Below are positions 37,752-48,423 of a DNA stretch of 64,000 nucleotides, one piece after another; the stretch's first letter is position 1, and each line of letters starts with the position of its first letter. Made by a program: the position numbers and the translations under genes. This stretch comes from Hydrogenophaga pseudoflava NBRC 102511 (GTDB taxonomy: Bacteria > Pseudomonadota > Gammaproteobacteria > Burkholderiales > Burkholderiaceae_C): contig NZ_BCWQ01000005.1 in assembly GCF_001592285.1 (NCBI RefSeq), forward strand, positions 62,001 through 126,000, in the 5' to 3' direction. Below the pieces are notes generated by a model. That model searched no databases and was not told the origin of the DNA. It saw only the letters and a program-made list of their open reading frames with translations.

Positions 37752-38419
37752 GCGCGCTCCTTCAGGAACAGGTGCAGCGCCGCCTCGGTCAGATCGTCGA
37801 GCGAAGACCGGCGCCCCGGCTCGAACCACTGCACCGCCCAGTTGAGCGCGCCGAAGATCATCAGCCGCGCCAGGCTCGGGTCGCCCTGCAGCTCGCCGCT
37901 GTCGTGCAGTGCCTGCAGCACCGGCACCCAGACGGCCTCGTACTCTCGCCGCAGCTCGTTGACCGCCTGGCGCTGCACCTCGGACAGCGAGCGCCACTCG
38001 TAGAGCATCACCGGGATGAAGTCGCTCTCTGCGCCCAGCAGCACCTCCAGGTGGTTGCGCACCAGCACGCGCAGGCACTCGCGCGCGCTCAGCGTCTGGC
38101 CCGCGGCGGCGGCCGCGTCGTGCATGGCACCGGCCTGGCGCCCGGTGGCGCGCTGCATGCCTTCAAGCATCACGGCCGCCAGCAGCGCCTCCTTGTTTTC
38201 AAAGTGGTAGAAGGGCGAGCCCGAGCGCATGCCCGCGGCGGCGGCGATGTCGCGCGTGCTCGTGGCGGCAAAGCCCTGCTGGCGGAACAGGCGGGCCGCG
38301 GCGCGCAGCAGGTCCTGGCGGCGGTTGCCGTCGTCGCGCTCGTCGGCGGTCTTGCGGGGGCGCCCGCGGGCGCGCCGGGGCGCCAGGTCTGGGCTGAGGT
38401 CGGGAGTGTCCGGTGTCAT
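37748..38419 (-). CDS. atuR: TetR-family regulator (AtuR-like)
   Basis: A 223-residue TetR-type repressor. The N-terminus is a basic arm (PRRARGRPRKTADER), followed by the helix-turn-helix (about 30-75; FAATSTRDIAAAAGMRSGSPFYHFENKEALL). The ligand domain is helical, with no clue to the inducer; acyl-CoA esters are usual for this context. It heads the eight-gene operon, and a palindrome 33 bases before its ATG recurs upstream of the AtuA-like and LIV genes, so it probably represses its own operon and that locus. The name AtuR rests on context. Confidence 0.72.
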   Translation of the reverse strand: MTPDTPDLSPDLAPRRARGRPRKTADERDDGNRRQDLLRAAARLFRQQGFAATSTRDIAAAAGMRSGSPFYHFENKEALLAAVMLEGMQRATGRQAGAMHDAAAAAGQTLSARECLRVLVRNHLEVLLGAESDFIPVMLYEWRSLSEVQRQAVNELRREYEAVWVPVLQALHDSGELQGDPSLARLMIFGALNWAVQWFEPGRRSSLDDLTEAALHLFLKERA

Positions 38420-38451
38420 GGGGAGGCACCTTAGCAGCGGCCTTTATTTTT

Positions 38452-38468
38452 AGCAAGCAATTGCTTTG
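38452..38468. promoter_or_regulatory. Palindromic operator upstream of the atuR-type gene
   Basis: AGCAAGCAATTGCTTTG contains the perfect 12-base palindrome AAGCAATTGCTT. It lies 33 bases upstream of the TetR ATG and 139 bases upstream of the divergent Na/Pi cotransporter gene. It matches 16 of 17 bases of the site at 13317-13333 (opposite strand), and the flanks are AT-rich in both. It is the likely binding site of the neighbouring TetR protein. Confidence 0.7.
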
Positions 38469-38606
38469 TATAAATAAACTTCGCTGTCACCGGCCCGACA
38501 TCCGCCCCCGCCAGCGCCCACAATCCCCGGAACCTCACCACCCGATGCGCCGTTCATTCATGAGCCCACCCCACGCCACCCGACGCTCCCACCGTTTGCT
38601 CGCACC

Positions 38607-40193
38607 ATGAACCTCTGGTCTTCCCTCGGTCCGCTGGTCGGAGGTCTGGGCCTGTTTCTGCTGGGCATGGGCATGATGACCGATGGCCTCAAGCTGGTCG
38701 CCGGACCGGCCCTGCACAACATCCTGAGCCAGTCCACGCGCACCCGCTGGCATGCGCTGGGCACCGGCGTGCTGGTGACGGCCCTGGTGCAATCGTCCAC
38801 CGCGGTGGGCGTGGCCGCCATCGGCTTTGTCAACGCGGGTCTGCTGGGGCTGGCGCCCGCGGTGTGGGTGGTGTTCGGTGCCAACGTGGGCTCCACCATG
38901 ACCGGCTGGATCGTGGCCCTGGTGGGTCTGAAGTTCAAGGTCGAGGTGCTCGCGTTGCCGCTGGTGGGCCTGGGCGCTGTGATGCGCCTGAGCGGCGAGC
39001 ACCAGCGCCGCGGCGCCATGGGCACGGCACTGGCCGGCTTCGGGCTGCTGTTCCTGGGCATCGGCCTGCTGCAGCAGGCGTTCGTGGGCCTGGCCGGGCA
39101 GATCAGCCTGCCGCAGGGCACGGACGCGCTCTCCGTGCTGGCCCAGCTGGGCATCGGCCTGATGATGACGGTGCTGATGCAGTCGTCCAGCGCAGCCATG
39201 ACCATCACCCTGACCGCGGCCCAGAGCGGACTGATCGGACCCCAGGGCGCGGCCGCGGTGGTGATCGGCGCCAACATTGGCAGCGCGGTGACCACCGCCC
39301 TGGCCGGCATCGGCGCCACCCCCAACGCGCGCCGCACGGCCGCCGCCCACGTGTTGTTCAACCTGCTCACCGGCGCGGTGGCACTGCTGCTCCTGCCCTG
39401 GCTCGTCGACGCGCTGTCGGCGGCACGCGAAGCGCTGTCGCTGCCACCCGACCCGGCCACCAAGCTGGCGCTGTTCCACACCACATTCAATCTGCTGGGC
39501 GTGCTGCTCATGTGGCCGCTGGCCGACCGCCTCACGCACTGGCTGCTGCAGCGCTTTCGCGCCCGGGAGGAGGACGAGGCGCAGCCCCGCTTCCTGGACG
39601 ACAACGTGCTGGCCGTGCCCACGCTGGCACTGGACGCGCTGGAGCAGGAGATCGCGCGCCTGGGCAAGCTGTGCGTGCACCAGGCGGGCGCCGTGCTGAA
39701 GGTGGCCACGCCCGAGGCGCTGGCCAGCGGCCAGACGGTGCTTTCGCAGCTCGACGCCGCCGTGGAGCGCTTTGTGGAGCGCATGGGCCGCAGCGCACTC
39801 ACACCAGCCTCCACCGAACGCCTGGCGGAGCTGCTGCGCATCCTGCGCTACTACGAAACCTGCGCCGAACAGTTGCGGGTCTCCGCACCGCTGGTGCCAC
39901 CCGGCGCCGCGGACCCCCGGCTGCCCGATGCGCACCAGCGCTTCGTGTCCACGGCCACCTTCCTGCTGGCCGAACACGGCCGGGTGGTCCCGGGCCCCCG
40001 CCCTGCACTCGACCTCCTGCCCATGGAGGCCGCCTACCAGCACCTCAAGGCCACGGTGCTGGCCGCAGCGGCGGCGGGGCATGTGCCGCTGGCGGACATG
40101 GAGGCGTCACTGGAACGGTACAGCGCGATGCGCCGCGCGCTGCAACAGGCGGTCAAGGCCCACACACGGCAGCAGCCCCTCCACCGGGCCTGA
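38607..40193 (+). CDS. Na/Pi cotransporter family protein
   Basis: A 528-residue protein with eight or more helices in residues 1-310 and a PhoU-like cytosolic C-terminal domain. The two inverted repeats carry the family motif QSSTAVGVAAIGFVNAGLL and QSSSAAMTITLTAAQSGLI, and GANVGSTMTGW / GANIGSAVTTAL are typical of the NptA/PNaS family. It would import phosphate (or export it) with sodium at the inner membrane. It diverges from the atuR-type gene across a 187-base gap. It is probably a single-gene unit, followed by an AT-rich hairpin. Confidence 0.9.
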   Translation: MNLWSSLGPLVGGLGLFLLGMGMMTDGLKLVAGPALHNILSQSTRTRWHALGTGVLVTALVQSSTAVGVAAIGFVNAGLLGLAPAVWVVFGANVGSTMTGWIVALVGLKFKVEVLALPLVGLGAVMRLSGEHQRRGAMGTALAGFGLLFLGIGLLQQAFVGLAGQISLPQGTDALSVLAQLGIGLMMTVLMQSSSAAMTITLTAAQSGLIGPQGAAAVVIGANIGSAVTTALAGIGATPNARRTAAAHVLFNLLTGAVALLLLPWLVDALSAAREALSLPPDPATKLALFHTTFNLLGVLLMWPLADRLTHWLLQRFRAREEDEAQPRFLDDNVLAVPTLALDALEQEIARLGKLCVHQAGAVLKVATPEALASGQTVLSQLDAAVERFVERMGRSALTPASTERLAELLRILRYYETCAEQLRVSAPLVPPGAADPRLPDAHQRFVSTATFLLAEHGRVVPGPRPALDLLPMEAAYQHLKATVLAAAAAGHVPLADMEASLERYSAMRRALQQAVKAHTRQQPLHRA

Positions 40194-40208
40194 GCCATCG
40201 CATACATT

Positions 40209-40225
40209 CCTTCTTTTTAAGAAGG
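40209..40225. terminator. AT-rich hairpin after the Na/Pi cotransporter gene
   Basis: CCTTCTT (40209-40215) pairs with AAGAAGG (40219-40225) around a TTT loop. It lies 16 bases after the cotransporter stop in the most AT-rich stretch nearby. There is no clean T-run after it, so its role as a terminator is uncertain. Confidence 0.35.
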
Positions 40226-40308
40226 TATCTATCTGTTTATATGCTTTTTCGGGATTGAATTGTCGCTACCCTAGTCGTTCTTCAATTTCCTTCAGCAGGA
40301 GACTTCTC

Positions 40309-41208
40309 ATGAAAAAACTGCTTTCCCTGCTCGCCGTCGTGCTGACGCTGGGCCTGGGCACCGCCCACATGGACGCAGAGGCCAAGCGCATCGGCGGCGG
40401 CAAGTCGCTGGGCATGCAGCGCCAGGCCACCCCGCCCGCCAAGGCGCCCGATGCCTCGCCGAACGCGGCACCTGCCGCACCTGCCGCAGGTGCCGCGGCC
40501 GGTGCCGCCGCCGCTCCCAAGCGCAGCTGGATGGGCCCGGTGGCCGGTCTGGCCGCCGGCCTGGGCCTGGCCGCGCTGGCCTCGCACCTGGGCTTCGGTG
40601 AAGAACTCGCCAACATGCTGATGATCGGCCTGATGGTGATGGCCGCTCTGGCGGTGATCGGCTTCATCATGCGCAAGCGGGCCGCGGCGTCGCAAGGCGG
40701 CATGGCCTACGCCGGTGCCGCAGCCGGTGCGGGCGGTTCGAACAACGCCTTCCGCATGCCCGCCAGCCCGGTGCAGACCGGTGGCGCTGCCGCCGGTGGC
40801 TCGATGATCGGTGCCAACCTGCAAGGCGCGCAGCCGCGCATCCCGGCCGACTTCGACGTCGCCGCCTTCGAGCGCAACGCCAAGGTCAACTACATCCGCC
40901 TGCAGGCGGCCAATGACACCGGCAACCTGGACGACATCCGCCAGTTCACCTCGCCGGAGATGTTTGCCGAGCTGCAGATGGACATCCGCGACCGCAACGG
41001 CGCCACCCAGCACACCGACGTGCTGAGCCTCAACGCCCAGGTGCTGGAAGTGGCCGAAGAAGACGCCCTGTACGTGGTGAGCGTGCGCTTCACCGGCGAG
41101 CTGCGCGAAGACGGCGTGACCAGCCCGGTCGACGAAATCTGGCACCTGACCAAGCCGCGCCAGGGCAACGGTGGCTGGATCCTCGCAGGCATCCAGCAAG
41201 GCGCCTGA
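40309..41208 (+). CDS. Tim44-domain membrane protein
   Basis: A 299-residue protein. Residues 1-25 are a signal peptide or first helix. Then come a low-complexity Ala/Pro stretch (40-70), two hydrophobic segments (75-93, 101-121) and a glycine-rich linker. Residues about 180-298 form a Tim44-like domain (FERNAKVNYIRLQAANDTGNLDDIRQFTSPEMF). Bacterial Tim44-domain proteins are conserved in betaproteobacteria and face the membrane; the function is not settled. The ATG at 40309 is preceded by GCAGGAGA and was preferred to a far longer open frame that runs through the cotransporter gene. Confidence 0.82.
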   Translation: MKKLLSLLAVVLTLGLGTAHMDAEAKRIGGGKSLGMQRQATPPAKAPDASPNAAPAAPAAGAAAGAAAAPKRSWMGPVAGLAAGLGLAALASHLGFGEELANMLMIGLMVMAALAVIGFIMRKRAAASQGGMAYAGAAAGAGGSNNAFRMPASPVQTGGAAAGGSMIGANLQGAQPRIPADFDVAAFERNAKVNYIRLQAANDTGNLDDIRQFTSPEMFAELQMDIRDRNGATQHTDVLSLNAQVLEVAEEDALYVVSVRFTGELREDGVTSPVDEIWHLTKPRQGNGGWILAGIQQGA

Positions 41209-41239
41209 CCGATTGTTGTTCCACGAGAACTCCTCGCTT

Positions 41240-41267
41240 GCCCCGGCCCACCGCCGGGGCTTTTTTT
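41240..41267 (+). terminator. Rho-independent terminator
   Basis: Stem GCCCCGGC-type: CCCCGGC (41241-41247) pairs with GCCGGGG (41253-41259) around a CCACC loop, followed by seven T at 41261-41267. It ends the Tim44-domain gene. The sigma54-activator gene on the other strand stops a few bases further on. Confidence 0.9.
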
Positions 41268-41274
41268 CGCCCTT

Positions 41275-42816
<1,542 letters not shown>

Positions 42817-42828
42817 GGTGTGTATCGG

Positions 42829-42890
42829 TTTCGATCCATTGTATTTATTTCAATCCACCTGCACCCCTCTTCCGTAACGATTTCAATCCA
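42829..42890. repeat. Three direct repeats of TTTCRATCCA (candidate activator sites)
   Basis: TTTCGATCCA at 42829-42838, TTTCAATCCA at 42848-42857 and TTTCAATCCA at 42881-42890 lie between the activator start (42816) and the sigma54 promoter of dadA. The last copy is about 60 bases upstream of the -24 element, in the range of enhancer-type binding sites. They are candidate binding sites of the activator encoded at 41275-42816; this is inference. Confidence 0.45.
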
Positions 42891-42950
42891 ACTCGATAAG
42901 ACTCCAGTTACTTTTCTTTTCAGATCAAGCACTTGCGATCACGCGCCCGG

Positions 42951-42966
42951 TGGCACGGCGCTTGCA
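42951..42966 (+). promoter_or_regulatory. Sigma54 (-24/-12) promoter of dadA
   Basis: TGGCAC-N5-TTGCA with GG at 42952-42953 and GC at 42964-42965, exactly ten bases apart, matches the sigma54 consensus without mismatch. It lies 61 bases upstream of the dadA ATG at 43028 and would give a leader of about 50 bases. An activator with an intact GAFTGA loop is encoded divergently next to it. Confidence 0.88.
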
Positions 42967-43027
42967 AAACGCATTGCATCGGGCCACCAGCGGCGCCATC
43001 GCGCCGCGGGCCTCATCGGAGAACAAC

Positions 43028-44281
43028 ATGCGGGTACTGGTTCTGGGCAGCGGTGTCATCGGCACCACCATCGCGTACTACCTGGCGCGCGACGGCCACG
43101 AGGTCGAGGTGATCGAGCGCCAGCCCGGCCCGGCGCTGGAAACCAGCTACGCCAACGCGGGCGAGGTCTCGCCCGGCTACTCCGCACCCTGGGCCGGTCC
43201 GGGCGTGCCGGTGAAGGCGATCAAGTGGCTGCTGATGCACCACAGCCCGCTGGTGATCAAGCCCATGCTCGACCCGGCCATGTGGCGCTGGGGCCTGCAG
43301 ATGCTGCGCAACTGCACCGAGGCGCGCTACCAGGTCAACAAGGGCCGCATGGTGCGGCTGGCCGAATACAGCCGCGACTGCCTGAAGGAATTGCGCGCCG
43401 ACATCGGCATCGAATACGACCACCGCGAACAGGGCACGCTGCAGCTGTTCCGCACCCAGAAGCAGCTCGACGGCACCGGCAAGGACATCGAGATCCTGAA
43501 GGAATACGGTGTGCCCTACCAGGTGCTCGACCGCGCCGGCTATCTGAAGTACGAACCGGCACTGGCCGATGTGCAGGAGAAGTTCGTCGGCGCGCTGCGC
43601 CTGCCCGGCGACGAGACCGGCGACTGCTTCAAGTTCACCAACACGCTGGCCGAGAAGGCCAAGGCGCTGGGCGTGAAATTCCGCTTTGGCGTGAGCATCG
43701 ACGCGCTGGAGCGCAACGGCCACCAGATCACCGGCGTGCGCACCAGCGAAGGCCTCAAGACCGCCGACCGCTACGTGCTGGCGCTGGGCAGCTACTCGAC
43801 CTCCATGCTCGCGCCGCTGGGCATCGACATCCCGGTCTACCCGGTCAAGGGCTTCTCGATCACCGTGCCCATCACCAACGCGGCCAAGGCGCCCGAGTCG
43901 ACCATCATGGACGAGACCCACAAGGTCGCCGTCACGCGACTGGGCGACCGCATCCGGGTCGGCGGCACGGCGCAGCTCTCGGGCTTTGATCTGGAGCTCA
44001 ACGAGAGCCGGCGCAAGACGCTGGAGTTCGTGGTCACCGACCTGTTCCCCAAGGGTGGCGACGTGGCCAAGGCCGAGTTCTGGACCGGCCTGCGCCCCAT
44101 GACGCCGGACGGCACGCCCATCGTCGGCGCATGCAGGTACGACAACCTGCTGCTGTCCACCGGCCACGGCACGCTGGGCTGGACCATGGCCACCGGCACC
44201 GGCCGCGTCATGGCCGACCTGATCGCCGGCCGCACGCCGGAGATCAGCATGGAAGGCCTGACCGTCGCGCGCTACGCCTGA
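43028..44281 (+). CDS. dadA: D-amino acid dehydrogenase
   Basis: A 417-residue FAD enzyme that oxidises D-amino acids (D-alanine and others) to 2-oxo acids and ammonia at the inner face of the membrane. The FAD-binding [17 protein letters not shown] lies at residues 7-23, and [18 protein letters not shown] and [15 protein letters not shown] are DadA signatures. Length matches E. coli DadA (432) and Pseudomonas DadA. The ATG at 43028 follows GGAGAAC and lies downstream of the sigma54 promoter, which excludes the longer open frame. No alanine racemase (dadX) follows; an HD protein gene converges on it. Confidence 0.93.
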   Translation: MRVLVLGSGVIGTTIAYYLARDGHEVEVIERQPGPALETSYANAGEVSPGYSAPWAGPGVPVKAIKWLLMHHSPLVIKPMLDPAMWRWGLQMLRNCTEARYQVNKGRMVRLAEYSRDCLKELRADIGIEYDHREQGTLQLFRTQKQLDGTGKDIEILKEYGVPYQVLDRAGYLKYEPALADVQEKFVGALRLPGDETGDCFKFTNTLAEKAKALGVKFRFGVSIDALERNGHQITGVRTSEGLKTADRYVLALGSYSTSMLAPLGIDIPVYPVKGFSITVPITNAAKAPESTIMDETHKVAVTRLGDRIRVGGTAQLSGFDLELNESRRKTLEFVVTDLFPKGGDVAKAEFWTGLRPMTPDGTPIVGACRYDNLLLSTGHGTLGWTMATGTGRVMADLIAGRTPEISMEGLTVARYA

Positions 44282-44290
44282 CCGCCGGCC

Positions 44291-44884
44291 TCAGGCGGTG
44301 GTCTTCCCGCCCGGCAGGGCGGCCTTGTAGACCGAACTCTTCGGCACCGCCATCAGCCGGCGCAGCATGGGCTCGAAGTGGCTCAGCGGCAGCGCCTCCA
44401 TCGCCGGGTCGAAGGCCGGGTTGTCGTAGCGCTCGACGAACTCGGCCGCGCGCTGGTAGTGCGGGTGGTCCCTGAACATGTCGCGCATGTTGCGGTCCAG
44501 CCCGATGTGGTGGAAGAAGTTGTAGCCTTGGAAGATGCCGTGGTGCTGCACCATCCACAGGTTCTCCTCGCTCACGAAAGGCTTGAGGATCGCAGCGGCG
44601 ATGTCGGGGTGGTTGAACGAGCCCAGCGTGTCGCCGATGTCGTGCAGCAGCGCACACACCACATATTCCTCGTCGCGCCCGTCCCGCTGCGCCAGCGTCG
44701 CGGTCTGCAGGCTGTGTGTCAGCCGGTCGACCGGGAAGCCGCCATGGTCGCCATCGAGCAGCCGCAGGTGGTCGAGCACCCGGTCGGGCAGCGTCCTGGC
44801 CATCGCCATGGCCTCGGGAAGGATGCAGGCCCAGTCTTCGCGGGTGCTTTCTTCCATGCGTTTGAAGGTGGCGCGGTTCGGCAT
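44291..44884 (-). CDS. HD-domain protein
   Basis: A 197-residue protein of the HD superfamily. The metal ligands are visible as H57 (THSLQTAT), H81-D82 (LLHDIGD) and H114/H115 (MVQHHG). Such proteins hydrolyse phosphate esters or act as diiron oxygenases of the inositol-oxygenase-related type; the short spacing between H57 and the HD pair suggests the latter group is possible, but the substrate is unknown. It ends close to the stop of dadA (9 bases between the convergent stops) and starts 138 bases downstream of the glycerophosphodiesterase gene. Confidence 0.75.
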   Translation of the reverse strand: MPNRATFKRMEESTREDWACILPEAMAMARTLPDRVLDHLRLLDGDHGGFPVDRLTHSLQTATLAQRDGRDEEYVVCALLHDIGDTLGSFNHPDIAAAILKPFVSEENLWMVQHHGIFQGYNFFHHIGLDRNMRDMFRDHPHYQRAAEFVERYDNPAFDPAMEALPLSHFEPMLRRLMAVPKSSVYKAALPGGKTTA

Positions 44885-45022
44885 GTGGGTCTCCAGGCGT
44901 TGCGGTCGACAGATCGGGCAGCGGCCATGCTGTCCGATCGCCGCCCGGCTGACAAGGGTGGGCCCGTCGCCTGGCCGACACCCCTGCGGTGACCACCGCC
45001 CTCCGTGTCGCCCGGCGCGCGC

Positions 45023-46300
45023 TCAGCGCAGGTTCATGCAGTTGGCATAGAAGGTGGTGGTGGCCGGCCAGTCGGAGAACACGCCGACCACCCCCACCTC
45101 CTTGGCCAGCACGTGCAGCGCCTGCAGCATGTCGCCCTCGGTCTTCACCGCGCTGTCGAAGGTCTGGTGGTACCAGCCGTTGTTGCCGTCGGCCAGGATG
45201 CCCGAGCGCTCCAGCGTCCAGGTGATCAGGCCCAGACCCGCGGCCCTGGCGTCCTTCGCGGCCTGCGAGGGGACGATCTTGCCGCCCTCGACCGCCAGCA
45301 GCGCGAAGGTGGATGGCGCCCAGAAGTGGATGCCCTGTGACTTGTAGCCCGCCAGGGTCTTGAGGTCGGGCAGGTCCGTGACCGAATTGGCGTCGTCCAG
45401 GTACACCGCCTGTTTGCCAAACGAGGCCTCGTTGTTCACCCAGTACAGCACGTCGCCGATGTCGAAGGACTGCGGGAACACGTCGCGCGGCGGCACCTTG
45501 GCGGCCTTGTACTCGTCGATCATCTTCTGCGCATAGGCCTGCTGCGTGAAGCCGTCGAACGGCATCGCCACGCTCGGGCTCTTGAGCTCGGGCGTCATCT
45601 TCACGCCCAGTTGCTTGAACAGCTCGATCGACTCGGCGTGGGTCATCAGCGTGCCGCTGCTCGGCCCCGAGTAGAGGTCGGTGCGCCAGTTGGCCGTGCC
45701 GCCCAGGTACTGCTCGGGCGTGCGCGCCGCCGGGTTGAAGGCGTCCATCTTGCCGCGCAGGGTCTTGAACTCGGCGAGCGTGATGTCGCTGGTGCGGCAC
45801 TCGGCCTTGGCCGGTGTCACCAACTTGCCGTCGGCGTCGAGCACGGCGGGCACGAAGGGCTGGGTGCACTTGGCGGCCAGCGGCGTGACCAGGATGTTGG
45901 TGGTCGTGTGCAGGTCGTTCTGCGCATGGCGGCAGACCAGCGCCTTGTCCTTGGTGAAGGTGACGTCGCATTCCACGATGCCGGCGCCCATGCGCGCGGC
46001 CGCCGTGTACGACTCCCGCGTGTGCTCGGGGAACTGCATGGCGGCGCCGCGGTGGCCAATGGAAAAGTCGCGCGGCGTGAAGTCGCCGCGCTTGGCGCAG
46101 CGCTGCAGATCGCGCTTGAGCGGACCGTCGGCCATGTCGTCGACCAGGAAGAACGGGCGCGGGCCGAGCTGCACATGCGAAGGCCGCTCGGCGCTGCCAT
46201 GAGAGGCGTGGCGATGGGCCGCGGCGGGCGACTGGGCCAGCGCCATCGAGGCGGTCAGGCCCAGCAGGGCCAGACCCAGGAGACGGGACAGGAACGACAT
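45023..46300 (-). CDS. Glycerophosphodiester phosphodiesterase family protein
   Basis: A 425-residue secreted enzyme of the GlpQ/GDPD family. Residues 1-22 look like a signal peptide ([15 protein letters not shown]). Catalytic residues are visible as GHRG (H83, R84), E110 and D112 in VECDV, and H125 in VCRH. It would cleave glycerophosphodiesters in the periplasm, releasing glycerol 3-phosphate. It is longer than E. coli GlpQ (358) owing to an insertion around residues 130-200 that includes [17 protein letters not shown]. The start at 46300 was chosen for the signal peptide; a longer frame reaches 46414. It is not next to a glycerol-3-phosphate operon. Confidence 0.88.
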   Translation of the reverse strand: MSFLSRLLGLALLGLTASMALAQSPAAAHRHASHGSAERPSHVQLGPRPFFLVDDMADGPLKRDLQRCAKRGDFTPRDFSIGHRGAAMQFPEHTRESYTAAARMGAGIVECDVTFTKDKALVCRHAQNDLHTTTNILVTPLAAKCTQPFVPAVLDADGKLVTPAKAECRTSDITLAEFKTLRGKMDAFNPAARTPEQYLGGTANWRTDLYSGPSSGTLMTHAESIELFKQLGVKMTPELKSPSVAMPFDGFTQQAYAQKMIDEYKAAKVPPRDVFPQSFDIGDVLYWVNNEASFGKQAVYLDDANSVTDLPDLKTLAGYKSQGIHFWAPSTFALLAVEGGKIVPSQAAKDARAAGLGLITWTLERSGILADGNNGWYHQTFDSAVKTEGDMLQALHVLAKEVGVVGVFSDWPATTTFYANCMNLR

Positions 46301-46441
46301 GGGGATTCCCTCCGGTGGGATGAACGGATGATCGGTGGTGCTGCGGTGCGCCATCAACAGGCGCCCGACCGGCGGATCATCGGGAGGGGGTGTGACGGGG
46401 GTGTGACGGGCCACCCCTCTTTCCAGGCGAGGATCGCGCGG

Positions 46442-47371
46442 CTACCGAAGTCCCATGTCCTTCAGAAATCTGTCGACAGCGGCGGACCACAGGTCACGGC
46501 CGACGAAGATGAGCTCATGTCCGTCCGCATTGGGCACAGGCGGCGTCGCAACGAAGACCGCGCCCGGGCTTCCTTCTGCAAACGCCGCGTGCCATTGCTT
46601 TGGAACGTCGGCGCCCCAGAACCTGTCGTTTTCCGCATAGAGCCACAAGCCTGGAACGCGCGTTGTCTTGCCATACCGCGAGAACGCGTCACGCACCAAC
46701 TCCGGGGCGCAGCTTTTACCGGGCGACTGGTCAGGATTGCCCGCAACCCCGCCCGCAAAGTTGATGTAGGCCACGACGCCTTCCGGATCTGTCGCAGCGA
46801 GCGCCGCGGTCGCGAGGCCTCCGACCGAGTTACCCGCCAGTACGATCTTTGACCGCACCGCCCACGGCTGCTCCCTCGCCCAGGTGACAGCCGCCTGAGT
46901 GGCCGCTGCAGCGACCGTTGCGACACGCGCAGGGTCTGGCGCACCGAGGCATGCCCCGCCAGGCCCCCATCGGTGCCCCGGCACCTCGCGGTCACTGCCG
47001 CCCGTCTTGCCGTAGCCCGGTCGCGCAGGCGCCACCACCGCGAAGCCCTGCTCTGTCCAGTAGTTCAGGAACTGGCGCGGAACGACCTCGGTCATGGCGC
47101 TCCGCTCTTGCTGAGTTCCGGATCTGCCGTGGGCATACACAAGCACCGGGAACGGCCCATCCCCCGCCGGCTTGAAAACCTCGGTGTGCAGCTCCAGGGT
47201 AGAGCCGAAGGTTCCGGCGCCCTTCATCGGCACCTTTGCAATTTGGGCGTCGGGTGGCGCGGCGGTTCCGGCCTGGGCCCAGGCTGGCGCCACACCGACG
47301 ACAAGGGCCAGGGTGATGGCAGCGGCATCCGCACGGAGCCGTCGTGGAAGCAAGCGTCGCAATACAGGCAT
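46442..47371 (-). CDS. Secreted alpha/beta hydrolase
   Basis: A 309-residue hydrolase with a signal peptide (residues 1-32, ending PAWAQ). The alpha/beta fold shows VLVYAHGRSG, the nucleophile elbow GNSVGG (S182) and a histidine in ADGHELI (about residue 286). It resembles dienelactone-hydrolase- and acetylhydrolase-like enzymes with unknown substrate. Codon use is slightly less GC-rich than in its neighbours, and it stands alone between two genes on opposite strands, so recent acquisition is possible but not shown. Confidence 0.75.
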   Translation of the reverse strand: MPVLRRLLPRRLRADAAAITLALVVGVAPAWAQAGTAAPPDAQIAKVPMKGAGTFGSTLELHTEVFKPAGDGPFPVLVYAHGRSGTQQERSAMTEVVPRQFLNYWTEQGFAVVAPARPGYGKTGGSDREVPGHRWGPGGACLGAPDPARVATVAAAATQAAVTWAREQPWAVRSKIVLAGNSVGGLATAALAATDPEGVVAYINFAGGVAGNPDQSPGKSCAPELVRDAFSRYGKTTRVPGLWLYAENDRFWGADVPKQWHAAFAEGSPGAVFVATPPVPNADGHELIFVGRDLWSAAVDRFLKDMGLR

Positions 47372-47548
47372 GGGGATCTCTGTTGATGTCCTGACACCGA
47401 TGCATATCGGCCGAACGCCGGAAAACCAAAGCCACGCCCATGAGACAACAGCCCAACCCGACCAGGGTCAAACATTGCGCCCTCTCACAGACGGTCGCAC
47501 ACTGCCGACTTCCGATGGTGCCCTTTCCCCTTCCCTGCGAGGCCCTTC

Positions 47549-47941
47549 ATGACCCCGACTCCCGCACCGTTCTTCTCACGTGCCTTGCTGCAGCTGGCCG
47601 CCGCAGCCTTGGGGCTGTTGCTGGCCCTGCCCGCCGCCGCCCACCACGGCTGGGTCTGGGCCGAGGATGTGAATTCCGAACTCACCGGCACCATCGTCGC
47701 GGCCAGGCTCGGCAACCCGCACGGCGAGCTGACGCTGGCGGTGGACGGCGCGAACTGGATCGTCGAGGTCGGCCAGCCCTGGCGCAACGAGCGCGCCGGA
47801 CTCAAGGACGCGATGCTGGTCAAGGGCGTGAAGCTGACCGTCTCGGGCCACAAGCACAGCGACCCGAAAAAGAAGGTCTTCAAGGCCGAGCGCCTGGTGA
47901 TCGACGGCAAGACCTACGACCTTTACCCGGACCGCAACTGA
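47549..47941 (+). CDS. DUF6152 secreted protein
   Basis: A 130-residue periplasmic protein. Residues 1-31 are a signal peptide (AAALGLLLALPAAA). The mature start HHGWVWAEDVNSELTGTIV, the central LGNPHGELTLAVDGANW and the end HKHSDPKKKVFKAERLVIDGKTYDLYPDR match the DUF6152 family, whose members start with a His-rich segment and may bind metal; no function is known. It overlaps the next gene by one base (TGATG), so the two are coupled. Confidence 0.82.
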   Translation: MTPTPAPFFSRALLQLAAAALGLLLALPAAAHHGWVWAEDVNSELTGTIVAARLGNPHGELTLAVDGANWIVEVGQPWRNERAGLKDAMLVKGVKLTVSGHKHSDPKKKVFKAERLVIDGKTYDLYPDRN

Positions 47942-48423
47942 TGCTGGAGCCCCTGGCCGCCGCACTGCAGGCCACTGGCCTGTCGGAGGTGCTGCGCGCT
48001 TCGGTCTGGCTCTACCCGCTGGTCAACACCGGTCATGTGGTCGGCATCGCGCTGCTGTTCGGCGCCATCGTGCCGATGGACCTGCGGCTGATCGGAGCGT
48101 TCCGGTCTGTACCGCTGGAACCGCTCGCCGCGGCCCTGGTGCCCACGGCCGTTGCCGGACTGCTGCTGGCGCTGGCCACCGGCGCGCTGCTCTTCGCCAC
48201 GCGCCCGCTCGACTATGTGGTCGAGCCACTGTTCGGCATCAAGCTGGCGCTGCTGGCCGCGGCGGTGCTCAACGCGCTGTGGCTGCGGCTCGATCCGCAC
48301 TGGCGGCGGCTGGGCGCCGCGGTCGGCGTGCCGCCGCGCCCGGGCTGGCGCTGGCACGGTGCGCTGTCGGCCCTGCTCTGGCTGGGGGTGATCACCGCCG
48401 GGCGGTTGATCGGTTACCGGTAG
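47941..48423 (+). CDS. DUF6644 membrane protein
   Basis: A 160-residue membrane protein with four hydrophobic helices (about 32-55, 62-88, 95-112, 138-156). LYPLVNTGHVVGIALLFGAIVPMDLRLIG is characteristic of the DUF6644 family, which usually follows a DUF6152 gene, as it does here with a one-base overlap. Histidines at the helix ends could bind a metal or haem, but this is not shown. The last 32 bases overlap the convergent sigma-factor gene. Confidence 0.78.
   Translation: MLEPLAAALQATGLSEVLRASVWLYPLVNTGHVVGIALLFGAIVPMDLRLIGAFRSVPLEPLAAALVPTAVAGLLLALATGALLFATRPLDYVVEPLFGIKLALLAAAVLNALWLRLDPHWRRLGAAVGVPPRPGWRWHGALSALLWLGVITAGRLIGYR

Noticed and set aside
29665-38419. Reading the operon as a leucine/isovalerate (liu) cluster
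   Set aside because: No HMG-CoA lyase gene is present, a PECR-like SDR is included, and the order with AtuA-like genes sharing the operator fits atu better; a liu role is not excluded for single enzymes.
44281-44299. ACCGCC / GGCGGT hairpin between dadA and the HD gene
   Set aside because: The stem is short and no T-run follows on either strand, so a terminator call is not supported.
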